Below are positions 29,070-37,908 of a stretch of 64,000 nt of DNA, in pieces. Below the pieces are notes generated by a model that was not told the DNA's origin, searched no databases, and saw nothing but the letters and a program-made list of their open reading frames with translations. Each line of letters begins with the position of its first letter. Within the stretch, counting starts at the first letter, position 1. This DNA comes from Agromyces salentinus (lineage in GTDB: Bacteria > Actinomycetota > Actinomycetes > Actinomycetales > Microbacteriaceae). A program made the position numbers and the translations under genes. The stretch spans positions 124,001 to 188,000 of the forward strand of contig NZ_WBIR01000005.1 in assembly GCF_009749395.1 (NCBI RefSeq). The letters run 5' to 3'.

Positions 29070-29693
29070 TCACGCGCGGGCGAGCACCCTCGCGACATCC
29101 GCCTCGGTCGCACGCGCCACCCGAAGGCACGCCTCGCCGATGCGCTCGGGCAGGGAGTCCGGCACCTCGCCGTCACGCCGCAGCGGGATCACGAGCTCGA
29201 CGAGCTGCATGCAGCAGGCTCCCGCGAAGGCCGGTTCCTGGGCCGGGTCGATGCGATGCGCGAGCGCGCCGTACACGGCGGCGAGCTCGGCGCGTGCACG
29301 GCGGAACGGCGCGAACGCCTCCGCCGCGACCTCGGGGGCGAGGTACATCGTGCCGATGTTGTGCGGCTCGTCGAGGAGCGTGGTGACGTCGGCACGGGCG
29401 AGGTCGTAGAGCGCGGCGACCGGGTCGGCGGCGTCGAGGCAGTCGGCCGCACGCTCGAGGGTCGGGGCCACCGACGGCTCCAGGAGCGCGAGCAGGATGT
29501 CCTCCTTGCCCGCGAAGTGGTAGTACATGCTCGCCTGCCGCATGCCCGCGCGCTCGGCGATGCGTCGTGTGCTCGTGCCGGCGTAGCCGAGCTCGGCGAA
29601 CAGCGATGCGGCGGCGTCGAGGATCTCGGTGCGGGGGTCGACCTCGGGCCGGCCTGGGGTGATCCGCGGCCGCCCGACGGTCGATGATGCCAT
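29070..29693 (-). CDS. TetR/AcrR regulator of the guanidine/urea genes
   Basis: A 207-residue TetR-family repressor. The HTH is TRRIAERAGMRQASMYYHFAGKEDILLALLE after a basic, Pro-rich N-terminal arm. The C-terminal ligand domain contains CCMQLVELV. It is the last gene of the nitrogen operon, 4 bp after the allophanate hydrolase stop, and faces the symporter gene. The pair of matching palindromes at 27396-27419 and 36643-36664 flanks exactly the two transcription units it sits in and beside, so it is the best candidate for their repressor. The inducer is inferred to be a pathway substrate or intermediate. Confidence 0.9.
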   Translation of the reverse strand: MASSTVGRPRITPGRPEVDPRTEILDAAASLFAELGYAGTSTRRIAERAGMRQASMYYHFAGKEDILLALLEPSVAPTLERAADCLDAADPVAALYDLARADVTTLLDEPHNIGTMYLAPEVAAEAFAPFRRARAELAAVYGALAHRIDPAQEPAFAGACCMQLVELVIPLRRDGEVPDSLPERIGEACLRVARATEADVARVLARA

Positions 29694-29697
29694 GCCC

Positions 29698-31371
29698 CTA
29701 TTGTGCCTGCAGCTCCAGGTAGCGACACCATCCGCCGAACCGCGTGATGTCGGCAGCGCCGTCGACGGCGACGTGCTCGGCGTGGAAGCCCGCGACCGAC
29801 GACCCGTCCTCGAGCCGCACCCGTCCGATGGTCATCGGCTGCGGAAGCCCCGCGACGAACGCCCCGAACCCGGAGGCCGGGAGGGTCCAGACCTCTCCGT
29901 CGATCGCCTCGCCGCCCTGACCGACCCGGCGGAGGCCCGGCTTCGGCGGCACCGTGTCGAGCGCGTGGAGGCGGTACTCGGGCGCCGTGTGCACGCGGGC
30001 CTTCAGCCTTCCGCCCGCGGCGACGAGCTGGTGGTTGAGCGGCTGGCCCTCCAGGTGCGCCCCGACGACGAGCAGGTCGAGCGGCGCATCCGCGATCAGG
30101 CGGGCGAGCTCGGCGAGCCGGCGGTCGCTTCCGGCGGGGCCGGTCAGCATCACGCCGTACGGCACGCCGTCGACGGCGCCCGCGGGCACCGCGAGCGAGG
30201 CGTAGTCGAGCAGGTTCGCGAAGTTCGTGAACCGCCCCATCCGGGCGTTGGCGCCCACCGGGTCCGCCGCGACCTCGGTGAGCGTCGGATGCCACGTGGT
30301 GGTCGGGGTGAGCAGGGCCGCGGTACCCGCGAGCCGCGCGGCGCCCTCGAGCCCGAGCCGGGCGAGCCGCTCGCGGTCGCGGAACACGTCGACCGCACTG
30401 CTCGCGTCGCCGCCCAGGACGATCTTCGCCACCGTCGGGTCGAGGTCGGAGCCCACGAGCTCCGGATGCTCGCGGATGAAGTCGCCGACCGCGGCGGTGC
30501 GCTCCGCGACGAAGGAGCCGCCGTACAGCAGGGCGGCCGCCTCGAGCAGCGGGGCGATGTCGACCTCCACGATCTCGACGCCGGAGCGGGCGAGTCGATC
30601 GACGACGCCGGCGAACTCCTCGGCCCAGCCGTCGGCGAGCCCCTCGAGGTGCTCGGGCGTCGGGATCGCGATGCGCGGCGACGCCTCGACCCCCGGCAGG
30701 ACGGGACGCGGGCGGGCGAGCGGGTCGACCCCGTCGGGTCCCTCCATGAGCTCGGCGGCACGTCGCGCGAGGCGGAGGTCCCGCCCGAAGACGGTCACGA
30801 CGTCGATCGACCGGCAGGCGGGCACGACCCCGGTCGCCGGGATCAGGCCGACGCTCGGCTTCACGCCGTAGATGCCGTTCAGGGCCGCGGGCACGCGACC
30901 GGATCCCGCGGTGTCGGTGCCGAGCGCGAGGTCCACGAAGCCGAGGGCGACCGCGACTGCCGATCCCGAGCTCGAGCCCCCCGAGATGCGATCGGGGCGC
31001 CACGCGTTGCGCACCGCGCCGAACGGGCTGCGGGTGCCGACGAGTCCGGTCGCGAACTGGTCGAGGTTGGTCTTGCCGACCACGACGGCGCCCGCCTCCC
31101 GCAGCCGGGCGACGGCCGTGGCATCCGCTTCGGGGTCGTAGGCGTACGCCGCGCTGCCGGCGGTCGTGGGCAGGCCCGCGACGTCGATGTTGTCCTTCAC
31201 CGCCACGAGCACGCCCGCGAGCGCCAGCGGTTCGCCGGCGGCACGACGCGCGTCGACGAGCTCGGCCTCCTCCGCGACATCCGCCTCGGGCCGGAGGGTG
31301 ATCCAGACCTCGGGCCGGTCCGCGGCGGCAATGCGACGGTACGCCTCGCGCACCCGCCCTGCGGCGCTCAC
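29698..31371 (-). CDS. atzF: Allophanate hydrolase
   Basis: A 557-residue amidase-signature enzyme that hydrolyses allophanate to ammonia and carbon dioxide. The catalytic Lys59 lies in VAVKDNIDVAGLPTTAG, the cis-Ser in SGGSSSGSAVAV, and the nucleophile Ser157 in DTAGSGRVPAALNGIYG. The C-terminal 120 residues (from about DLLVVGAHLEGQPLNHQL) are the extra domain of AtzF/DUR1-type allophanate hydrolases and separate it from other amidases. The GTG start overlaps the carboxylase stop (GTGA at 31368-31371), so the two are translationally coupled. It completes a carboxylase-deiminase-hydrolase route that yields ammonia. Confidence 0.93.
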   Translation of the reverse strand: MSAAGRVREAYRRIAAADRPEVWITLRPEADVAEEAELVDARRAAGEPLALAGVLVAVKDNIDVAGLPTTAGSAAYAYDPEADATAVARLREAGAVVVGKTNLDQFATGLVGTRSPFGAVRNAWRPDRISGGSSSGSAVAVALGFVDLALGTDTAGSGRVPAALNGIYGVKPSVGLIPATGVVPACRSIDVVTVFGRDLRLARRAAELMEGPDGVDPLARPRPVLPGVEASPRIAIPTPEHLEGLADGWAEEFAGVVDRLARSGVEIVEVDIAPLLEAAALLYGGSFVAERTAAVGDFIREHPELVGSDLDPTVAKIVLGGDASSAVDVFRDRERLARLGLEGAARLAGTAALLTPTTTWHPTLTEVAADPVGANARMGRFTNFANLLDYASLAVPAGAVDGVPYGVMLTGPAGSDRRLAELARLIADAPLDLLVVGAHLEGQPLNHQLVAAGGRLKARVHTAPEYRLHALDTVPPKPGLRRVGQGGEAIDGEVWTLPASGFGAFVAGLPQPMTIGRVRLEDGSSVAGFHAEHVAVDGAADITRFGGWCRYLELQAQ

Positions 31372-34300
31372 GAGCCCGCCCCGACCGCGGCGGCGAACTC
31401 GGTGGGCGGCGATACCGGCGAGGGCGGGGCGCCGGGTCGCACGGCGGCGAGCACCTGGCCCGCGGCGACCTGGTCCCCCGGCTTCACGTAGACCTCGACG
31501 ACGACCCCCGAGGTCGGCGCGAGCACCTCGTTCTCCATCTTCATCGCCTCGAGCACGAGCAGCCGGTCGTCGGCCTCCGCCGAGGCGCCCGCCTCCACGT
31601 CGACCCGCCAGACGCTCGCCGCGAAGGGCGCCGTCACCGGCATGCAGCCCTCGGGCACGGGCGTCTCGGCCGCGACGGCGACCGGCTCGTCGTAGACGCG
31701 ATCGAACTCGCCGGCCTGCCGCCAGCGCTCCTTCTCCTCGTCGAACGCGCGACGCTGCGTCGACTGGAACCGGGCGATCGATTCCTGCTCCCGCGCCAGG
31801 AACGCCTCGTACTCGGCGAGCGAGAAGCTGCCCTCCTCGGTGCGGAACGACCCGCGGCCCGCGTCGACCTCCGCGCGCAGCTCGAGCAGCTCCTCGGCCG
31901 ACACGGGATACCACCTGATGCGGTCGAACGGGCGCAGCGCCCACGGGTTCTCCTCGATCAGGCCGCCACGTCGGAACGTGTTCCAGATCTGCACCGTGCG
32001 ACCGACGAACTGGTATCCGCCGGGGCCCTCCATGCCGTAGATGCACATGTAGGCGCCGCCGATGCCGACCGAGTTCTCGGCCGTCCACGTGCGGGCGGGG
32101 TTGTACTTCGTGGTCACGAGCCGGTGACGCGGGTCGACGGGCGTCGCGACCGGGGCGCCGAGGTAGACGTCGCCGAGGCCGAGCACGAGGTAGTCCGCGT
32201 CGAAGACGATGCGCTGGACCTCCTCGACGCTGTCGAGCCCGTTCACGCGGCGGATGAACTCGATGTTCCACGGCGTCCACGGGGCGTCGTCGCGGACGCT
32301 CGACATGTACCGCTCGATCGCGACCCTGGTCGCGGGGTCGTCCCACGAGAGGGGCAGGTGCACGATGCGCGACGGCACCACGAGCTCGCTCGTGGCGGGC
32401 AGCGCGGCCTCGATCCGCTGGAGCTCGTCGAGCAGGGTCGACGCGCGCAGCACCTGCGGGTCGGTCTGCACCTGGAGCGAGCGGATGCCGGCGGTGATGT
32501 CGCGCACCCCCGGGATGGCCCGGGCGACGACGGCCTCCTCGAGGGCGTGGACGCGCATGCGCAGGCCCAGGTCGAGCACGTTCTCGCCGTACTCGACGAG
32601 GATGTTCGCGACGCCGTCGCGGCGGTACGTGACGGACGGCGCCAGCACGACGTCATCGACGACGACGGGCTCTCGGCGTGCGAGCACGCCGTCGTCGCCG
32701 TCACCAGCGGCCCGGCCGTGCTCGAGGTCGGGCTGGAACCGGTGGGCCTCGTCGTCGCGCACCGGCGCGAACCGCACGGTGTCGCCCGGGCGCAGTTGCC
32801 CGACCTTCCAGAACTCGCCGCTCGCGACGACCGCGGGGCAGACGAACCCGCCGAGGCTCGGCCCGTCGGGACCGAGGATGATCGGGGTGTCGCCCGTGAA
32901 GTCGAGCGCGCCGATCGCATAGGCGGTGTCGTGGATGTTGGAGGGGTGCAGGCCGGCCTCGCCGCCGTCCTCCCGGGCCCAGGCCGGCTTCGGGCCGCGC
33001 AGGCGCACGCCGGTGCGGGCCGACTGCACGTCGACCTCGTAGACGGCGAGGTACAGCTCGTCGATGTCGGCGCGCGTGAAGTACTCGGGAGCGGCGTGCG
33101 GGCCCTCGGTCACGCCGATGACCCACTCGTGCGTCAGCCGCGGGCGGCGGGCCTCGGGCGTCTCGCCGCCGACCGCCGCCCCGCCGCCGACCGCCGCCCA
33201 GCCGCCGACCGCCGCCTCGCCGGGCACTGCCGTCCGCGACGCGGCGCCGGGACGGAGGACGTCCCCCGCGACGAGGGCGCGCCCGCCGTGCCCGCCGAAC
33301 CCGCCGAGCGTGAAGGTCGATGCGCTGCCGAGGTACTCGGGGACGTCGAGTCCGCCCCGCACCGCGAGGTAGGCGCGCATGCCGACGGTGGTCGCGCCGA
33401 TCGCGAGCACGCCCCCGGCCGGGACGGCGATCGGGGCCCACTGGTCGACGGGCGATCCGTCGAGGGTGACGGCGGCCTCCGCGCCGGTGACGGAGACGAG
33501 CGTCGCATCCGAGAAGCGCAGGCGAGGGCCGGACATCGTGATCTCGAGCGCCGGCGCCTCCGCCGGGTTGCCGACGGCGAGGTTCGCCTCCCGGAACGAG
33601 ACGGCGTCCATCGGGCCCGACGGCGGCACGCCGACCTTCCAGTGGCCGATGCGGCCGGGCAGGTCCTGGACCGTGGTCATGAGCCCCGGTGCCAGCACGT
33701 CGATGCGGGCATCCGGGTCCTGGGGGTCGCCCAGGGTGCCGGTGTCATGGCGGACCGCGCGCACCGTCGGGTCGTCGCAGAGCGCGCGGAGCATGCCGAG
33801 CCCGGTCACGATGCCGTCGACGCGGGTCGCCGCGAGCGCCTCGCCGAGCCGGTCGAGCGCGGCGTCGCGGTCGTCGGCGTGCGCGATCACCTTCGCGAGC
33901 ATCGGGTCGTAGTCGGGCGTGACGCGAAGGCCCGTCTCGATCCACGAGTCGACGCGGATCCCCTCGCCCTCGGGGAACTCGGCCCGGGTCACGAGTCCCG
34001 GCGAGGGTGCGAAGCCGCGCGCGGGATCCTCCGCGTAGACGCGCGCCTCGAGCGCGTGGCCCACCGGCACCTGCTCCTCGAAGAGGCCGTCCTCCAGCGA
34101 GGCCGCCCCGTCGCGCGCGAGGCGCAGCATGAGGGCGACGAGGTCGATGCCGAAGACCGCCTCGGTCACGGGGTGCTCGACCTGCAGGCGCGTGTTCATC
34201 TCGAGGAACGAGACCTCGCCGCGCTCGGCGTCATAGATGAACTCCACCGTGCCCGCCGAACGGTAGCCGACGGTCGCGGCGAGCCGCCGGGCGGAGTCGT

Positions 34301-35066
34301 GCAGCTCTCGGCGCACGGCATCGCTGAGCCCAGGGGCGGGCGCCTCCTCGATGACCTTCTGGTTGCGGCGCTGGAGCGAGCAGTCGCGGTCGCCGAACAC
34401 CGCGACCCGGCCCTCGCCGTCGCCGAAGACCTGCACCTCGACATGCCGGGCCCGGGTCACGAGCCGCTCGAGGAAGACGCCGCCCGAGCCGAAGCTGCGC
34501 GCCGCCATGGACGCGACGGCGACATAGCCCTCGCGCACGTCGTCGACGGTGCGGCAGACGCGCATGCCGATGCCGCCGCCGCCGCTCGTCGCCTTGAGCA
34601 TGACGGGCAGGCCGATGCGCTGCGCCTCGGCGATGGCCTCCTCCGCGGAGCCGAGCAGGCCCGTGCCGGGCAGCAGGGGCACCTCGGCCGCCTCCGCCCG
34701 CTCCCGAGCTGTGTGCTTGAGGCCGAACGTCTCGATCTGCTCGGGCGTCGGGCCGATCCAGGTGAGCCCCGCGGCCTCGACCGCTCGGGCCGCCTCCACG
34801 TTCTCGGAGAGGAAGCCGTAGCCCGGGTGGATCGCTCCTGCGCCGGTCGCGATGGCCGCTTCGACGATGGCCTCGATGCGGAGGTATGACTCGGCGGCCG
34901 GGGCCGGCCCGAGCCGCACGGCGACGTCCGCCTCGCGGACATGGGGCGCCGCACGGTCGGCGTCGGAGTAGACCGCGACCGTGCGCAGTCCCAGCTCCTT
35001 CGCCGAGCGGATGATGCGGCGGGCGATCTCGCCGCGGTTGGCGACGAGGACGGTGTCGAAGGTCAT
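31368..35066 (-). CDS. Biotin-dependent urea/guanidine carboxylase
   Basis: A 1232-residue single-chain carboxylase. Biotin carboxylase domain: TVLVANRGEIARRIIRSAKELG at the start, ATP-loop SGGGGIGM (161-168), EMNTRLQVEHPVTE. Then AHS2/KipA-like (from about 470) and AHS1/KipI-like (about 790-1030) carboxyltransferase domains, and the biotinyl domain with EAMKM, biotin-Lys1176. A low-complexity stretch of AAVGG repeats (about 610-635, encoded near 33160-33235) interrupts the AHS2 domain. Enzymes in clusters with the two associated proteins found here have been shown to prefer guanidine over urea, so guanidine carboxylase is the more likely activity; a discriminating active-site residue needs alignment. 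ATG 35066 overlaps the preceding stop. Confidence 0.92.
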   Translation of the reverse strand: MTFDTVLVANRGEIARRIIRSAKELGLRTVAVYSDADRAAPHVREADVAVRLGPAPAAESYLRIEAIVEAAIATGAGAIHPGYGFLSENVEAARAVEAAGLTWIGPTPEQIETFGLKHTARERAEAAEVPLLPGTGLLGSAEEAIAEAQRIGLPVMLKATSGGGGIGMRVCRTVDDVREGYVAVASMAARSFGSGGVFLERLVTRARHVEVQVFGDGEGRVAVFGDRDCSLQRRNQKVIEEAPAPGLSDAVRRELHDSARRLAATVGYRSAGTVEFIYDAERGEVSFLEMNTRLQVEHPVTEAVFGIDLVALMLRLARDGAASLEDGLFEEQVPVGHALEARVYAEDPARGFAPSPGLVTRAEFPEGEGIRVDSWIETGLRVTPDYDPMLAKVIAHADDRDAALDRLGEALAATRVDGIVTGLGMLRALCDDPTVRAVRHDTGTLGDPQDPDARIDVLAPGLMTTVQDLPGRIGHWKVGVPPSGPMDAVSFREANLAVGNPAEAPALEITMSGPRLRFSDATLVSVTGAEAAVTLDGSPVDQWAPIAVPAGGVLAIGATTVGMRAYLAVRGGLDVPEYLGSASTFTLGGFGGHGGRALVAGDVLRPGAASRTAVPGEAAVGGWAAVGGGAAVGGETPEARRPRLTHEWVIGVTEGPHAAPEYFTRADIDELYLAVYEVDVQSARTGVRLRGPKPAWAREDGGEAGLHPSNIHDTAYAIGALDFTGDTPIILGPDGPSLGGFVCPAVVASGEFWKVGQLRPGDTVRFAPVRDDEAHRFQPDLEHGRAAGDGDDGVLARREPVVVDDVVLAPSVTYRRDGVANILVEYGENVLDLGLRMRVHALEEAVVARAIPGVRDITAGIRSLQVQTDPQVLRASTLLDELQRIEAALPATSELVVPSRIVHLPLSWDDPATRVAIERYMSSVRDDAPWTPWNIEFIRRVNGLDSVEEVQRIVFDADYLVLGLGDVYLGAPVATPVDPRHRLVTTKYNPARTWTAENSVGIGGAYMCIYGMEGPGGYQFVGRTVQIWNTFRRGGLIEENPWALRPFDRIRWYPVSAEELLELRAEVDAGRGSFRTEEGSFSLAEYEAFLAREQESIARFQSTQRRAFDEEKERWRQAGEFDRVYDEPVAVAAETPVPEGCMPVTAPFAASVWRVDVEAGASAEADDRLLVLEAMKMENEVLAPTSGVVVEVYVKPGDQVAAGQVLAAVRPGAPPSPVSPPTEFAAAVGAGS

Positions 35067-35764
35067 CGTGCGGCTCGTTCCGGACGGGTGACGATCGCGC
35101 GGAGCGGCGTCACGTTGAAGTCGTTGCAGGGGTTGTTCATCTGGGGGCAGTTGGAGATCACGACGATCACGTCGCGCTCCGCCCGGCACGCGACCCGGCG
35201 CCCGGGCGCGCTCATCCCGTCGACGATGCCGAGCGCGCCGTCGGCCTCGACCGGCACGTTCATGAACCAGTTGAGGTTCGAGACGAGGTCGCGGGCGGTG
35301 AGCCCCCATCGCTCGCCCTCGTGGAGGAAGTTCTCGCGGCAGGCGTGCTGGTACGCGGTGTGATGCCCGTAGCGGAGCGTGTTCGACTCCTTGCTGCACG
35401 CGCCGCCGATGGTGTCCTGGCGGTCGATCTCGTTGCCGACGACCGTCATCAGCGGCTCCCCGAGGTTCGAGCGCAGCACGGTGCCGGTCGACACGTACGC
35501 GTTGCCCTGCCAGGCGAGGGTGTCGGGTGCGCTGTAGCGCTCCGAGGTGTCCTCCGCGGCGAAGATCAGGCAGTCGCCCGATTGGTTGCCGCCGACGTCG
35601 ACGAGCGTGAACACGTCGCCGGCGCGCACGATCGCCGACCAGGAGGCGCGGGGTGCGATGTCGTCGTCGAGGATGATCCGGCCGGCGACGAACGGCTCGG
35701 ACCGGTCGAGCACGGAGCCCGCCGCGAAGATCGGCCGCGGCGGGACGGTGGTGGTGAAGGCCAT
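35063..35764 (-). CDS. Urea-amidolyase-associated protein 2 / carboxyguanidine deiminase subunit
   Basis: A 233-residue DUF1989 protein of the UAAP2 type. Conserved Cys and His residues, likely metal or catalytic ligands, are seen in GGNQSGDCLIF, GACSKESNTLRYGHH, HACRENF and SNCPQMNNPCNDFN. In related clusters UAAP1 and UAAP2 form a heteromeric deiminase that turns carboxyguanidine into allophanate and ammonia. It is encoded between its partner (12 bp upstream) and the carboxylase (4-bp overlap). Confidence 0.9.
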   Translation of the reverse strand: MAFTTTVPPRPIFAAGSVLDRSEPFVAGRIILDDDIAPRASWSAIVRAGDVFTLVDVGGNQSGDCLIFAAEDTSERYSAPDTLAWQGNAYVSTGTVLRSNLGEPLMTVVGNEIDRQDTIGGACSKESNTLRYGHHTAYQHACRENFLHEGERWGLTARDLVSNLNWFMNVPVEADGALGIVDGMSAPGRRVACRAERDVIVVISNCPQMNNPCNDFNVTPLRAIVTRPERAAR

Positions 35765-35776
35765 GACGGATTCCTC

Positions 35777-36628
35777 TCAGAGCCCGGCGAGCTCGGCGTA
35801 CGCGATGGTGTTGAGGTAGGCCCGCTCGCGTTCAGGGCTCGCCGCGAAGCGCGGGTCGTCGCTGTCCGTCGCGCGGCTCCGCCACGCGTGGACGCGCAGT
35901 GGGCCGGCGACGTAGTCGGTGCGGGGATCCAGCGGATGCGGCGCGTTCGCGATGAGCACGATGAGCGGCAGTTCGGCGACCAGGTCGACGTGGGTTCCCG
36001 CGCCGGCGGAGCCGATCCAGTCGAGCGTCCCGTCCGCGGCGACCCGCACGCCCTTGAAGAAGGAGGCCGCCGGCGGGATGTCCCGTCGCGTGAGCCCGTG
36101 CTTGGCCGCGGCCATGCGGAGGAGCGCGTGGCCCGACGGCGTCGGGCCCTCGGGCGTCGCGTCGCCGAACCGGCGGACGTTCCATGCATCGCCGGAGGCG
36201 CCGCAGAGCGCGTCATGCCGGCCCGACGTGTCCTCCACGATGGTCGCGAGCACGCGTCCGTCGCCGGAGAGCAGCGGATGCCCCGCGCCGAGGTAGGCCT
36301 GCCACGGGATCTTCTGCGTGTCGGCCACGTTCAGGCGCTCGGCGGTGTTCAGCGAGCTGAGCACGACGACGCTCGCCGAGGCGTCGCCGTCGAGGTCCTC
36401 GAGGCGGATGCGCGTGCCGCGGGCGACGCGCAGGTGGGTGTAGCCCCCAGGGGCGACCGTCTCCGACCAGAGCAGCGCGGCCGGGTCGACGCCGACCGGG
36501 GGCGTCGGGGTCGAGGCGGCCGGCAGGTCGGGCATCCAGGGCGAGCGGGTGCCGCGGGCGCGGGCGTCGGAGCGCGCGGCGCCGACGCTGTCCAGCGTCG
36601 CCATCCGTGCCGTGCTGTCGATGGTCAT
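35777..36628 (-). CDS. Urea-amidolyase-associated protein 1 / carboxyguanidine deiminase subunit
   Basis: A 283-residue DUF1989-family protein, first gene of the operon. The start is set at ATG 36628 because GGAGG lies seven bases ahead of it; a longer frame to 36763 would run across the operator and into the neighbouring gene. The core includes SGRHDALCGASGDAWN and PPAASFFKGVRVAADG, and ends PHPLDPRTDYVAGPLRVHAWRS. It lacks the NCPQMNNPCN cluster of its partner, as expected for the other half of a heterodimer. The N-terminal 75 residues are Ala/Arg/Asp-rich and weakly conserved. The TetR-like operator is 15 bp upstream. Confidence 0.88.
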   Translation of the reverse strand: MTIDSTARMATLDSVGAARSDARARGTRSPWMPDLPAASTPTPPVGVDPAALLWSETVAPGGYTHLRVARGTRIRLEDLDGDASASVVVLSSLNTAERLNVADTQKIPWQAYLGAGHPLLSGDGRVLATIVEDTSGRHDALCGASGDAWNVRRFGDATPEGPTPSGHALLRMAAAKHGLTRRDIPPAASFFKGVRVAADGTLDWIGSAGAGTHVDLVAELPLIVLIANAPHPLDPRTDYVAGPLRVHAWRSRATDSDDPRFAASPERERAYLNTIAYAELAGL

Positions 36629-36642
36629 CGGCCGACCTCCGT

Positions 36643-36664
36643 ATTTCTGTCGTTTGACAGAAAT
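36643..36664. promoter_or_regulatory. TetR-type operator before the guanidine/urea operon
   Basis: ATTTCTGTC and GACAGAAAT arms flank GTTT. The core TTTCTRTC-N4-GAYAGAAA with a 4-bp centre matches the site at 27396-27419. It lies directly upstream of the Shine-Dalgarno of the first gene, so repressor binding would sit on or just below the transcription start. Confidence 0.75.
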
Positions 36665-36689
36665 CAGACCAGCGGCGCGTTTCGCCGGT

Positions 36690-36705
36690 GTTTCCGGAAC
36701 GAAAC
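36690..36705. promoter_or_regulatory. Possible GlnR nitrogen-control box
   Basis: GTTTC, six bases, GAAAC reads the same on both strands and differs by one base from the actinobacterial GlnR pattern GTnAC-N6-GAAAC. It lies 62 bp above the first gene of a nitrogen-scavenging operon, which makes nitrogen control plausible. A single imperfect match is weak evidence. Confidence 0.25.
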
Positions 36706-36725
36706 AACCGCGCGCGAGTTCGGCG

Positions 36726-37775
36726 TCAGCGGCCGTGCCGCCCCGGATTCGCCGCCGCGACACCAGTCGGCGCGGTCGAGCGGCGGACGACGAGCTCCGG
36801 CAGGAACACGGTCTGCCGAGGGATGAGGTCGGGGTCCGCGGTCTCCTCGAGGAGGATCCGCAGCGCCGTCCGACCGATCATGCGGCTGGGCTGGCGCATC
36901 GAGGAGAGCGGCACGGCGGCGGCCGCCGCGAAGGGGATGTCGTCGAACCCGATGATCGCGATCTCGTCGGGCACGAGCATCCGTCCCTCGACGATGAGCG
37001 CCTGGAGCAGGCCGAGCGCGACGAGGTCGTTCGCCGCGACGAGGGCGTCGGGTCGTTCGCCGCGCGGGCGGGCCAGGATGCGGGCGCCGGCGGCGACCCC
37101 GGCGGCCACCGTGGTCGCCTCGGTCGCGACGACCTCGACCTCGACCGGCGCGACGGCGTTCTCGGCGGCGACGCGGGCGCCGGCCAGGCGGTCGCGCACC
37201 TGCTGGATCTCGAACGGCCCGCCCACGAAGGCGATGCGGCGCCGGCCGGAGTCGATGAGGTGCTCGACGGCCATGCGCCCGCCGGCGACGCTGTCGACCG
37301 AGACCGAGCTGAACCGGCCGTCGCCGCTGAAGCGGTCGACGAGCACGGCTGGGATGCCGCGCGCCCGCAGGCGCTCGAGGCGGGAGTGGATGTCGCCGTA
37401 GGGCGAGATGAGCACTCCCCGCACCTGCTGCTCCTCGAAGAGGTCCAGGTACATCCGCTCACGGGCGACATCCTCGTCGGTGTTGCCGTAGAGGATCGCG
37501 AGGTTGTGGCTGCTGGCCTCGTCCTCGGCACCGCGCACGACGTCGGTGAAGAACGGGTTCTGCCCGTCGAGCACGACGAACCCGACGGTGGTGCTCACGC
37601 CTGCGCGCAGCTTGCGGGCGGCGTCGTTGCGCACATACCCGAGTTCCTCGATGGCGCGGTTGACCCGCTCGACCGAGTCGGGCGAGACCTCGCCGGGACG
37701 ATTGAGCACGTTGGACACCGTGCCCACCGACACGCCGGCATGCTCGGCGACGTCGCGGATGCGCACCCCAGCCAT
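36726..37775 (-). CDS. LacI-family repressor of the L-rhamnose regulon
   Basis: A 349-residue LacI/GalR regulator with [25 protein letters not shown], hinge [14 protein letters not shown] and a sugar-binding effector domain. ATG 37775 is preceded by GAGGGAG. The gene is divergent from the rhamnose ABC operon; palindromes with a central CG in the intergenic gap (37833-37844, 37867-37880) and a near copy before the catabolic operon (42811-42822) are the expected LacI-type sites. In many proteobacteria rhamnose genes are under AraC- or DeoR-type control, so a LacI-type regulator is a distinct solution. The inducer is inferred to be rhamnose or an early intermediate. Confidence 0.9.
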   Translation of the reverse strand: MAGVRIRDVAEHAGVSVGTVSNVLNRPGEVSPDSVERVNRAIEELGYVRNDAARKLRAGVSTTVGFVVLDGQNPFFTDVVRGAEDEASSHNLAILYGNTDEDVARERMYLDLFEEQQVRGVLISPYGDIHSRLERLRARGIPAVLVDRFSGDGRFSSVSVDSVAGGRMAVEHLIDSGRRRIAFVGGPFEIQQVRDRLAGARVAAENAVAPVEVEVVATEATTVAAGVAAGARILARPRGERPDALVAANDLVALGLLQALIVEGRMLVPDEIAIIGFDDIPFAAAAAVPLSSMRQPSRMIGRTALRILLEETADPDLIPRQTVFLPELVVRRSTAPTGVAAANPGRHGR

Positions 37776-37821
37776 TGCAGCTCCCTCGCCGATGTCGTGT
37801 CCGGTCGTGTACCCGGCGGAC

Positions 37822-37880
37822 TTGACCGCCGATGAAACGTTCCATACAGTAGCCCCTGAATCGTACATGAATCGATTCAT
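37822..37880 (+). promoter_or_regulatory. Promoter and twin LacI operators of the rhamnose transport operon
   Basis: TTGACC (37822-37827) and TACAGT (37845-37850) with a 17-bp spacer form a good promoter. TGAAACGTTCCA (37833-37844) fills the spacer and abuts the -10, and ATGAATCGATTCAT (37867-37880) lies downstream of the start point, so occupancy of both would shut the promoter. Confidence 0.85.
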
Positions 37881-37908
37881 CCAGATTCACCTCGATGAGG
37901 AGGCCATC

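Noticed and set aside
36629-36725. Guanidine-I (ykkC) riboswitch before the guanidine/urea operon.
   Set aside because: The gap is 97 bp and consists mainly of the palindrome and Shine-Dalgarno; the ykkC core does not fit or appear.
35777-36763. Longer start for the first guanidine/urea gene at 36763.
   Set aside because: It crosses the operator and enters the LacI coding region, and GGAGG is placed correctly for ATG 36628.
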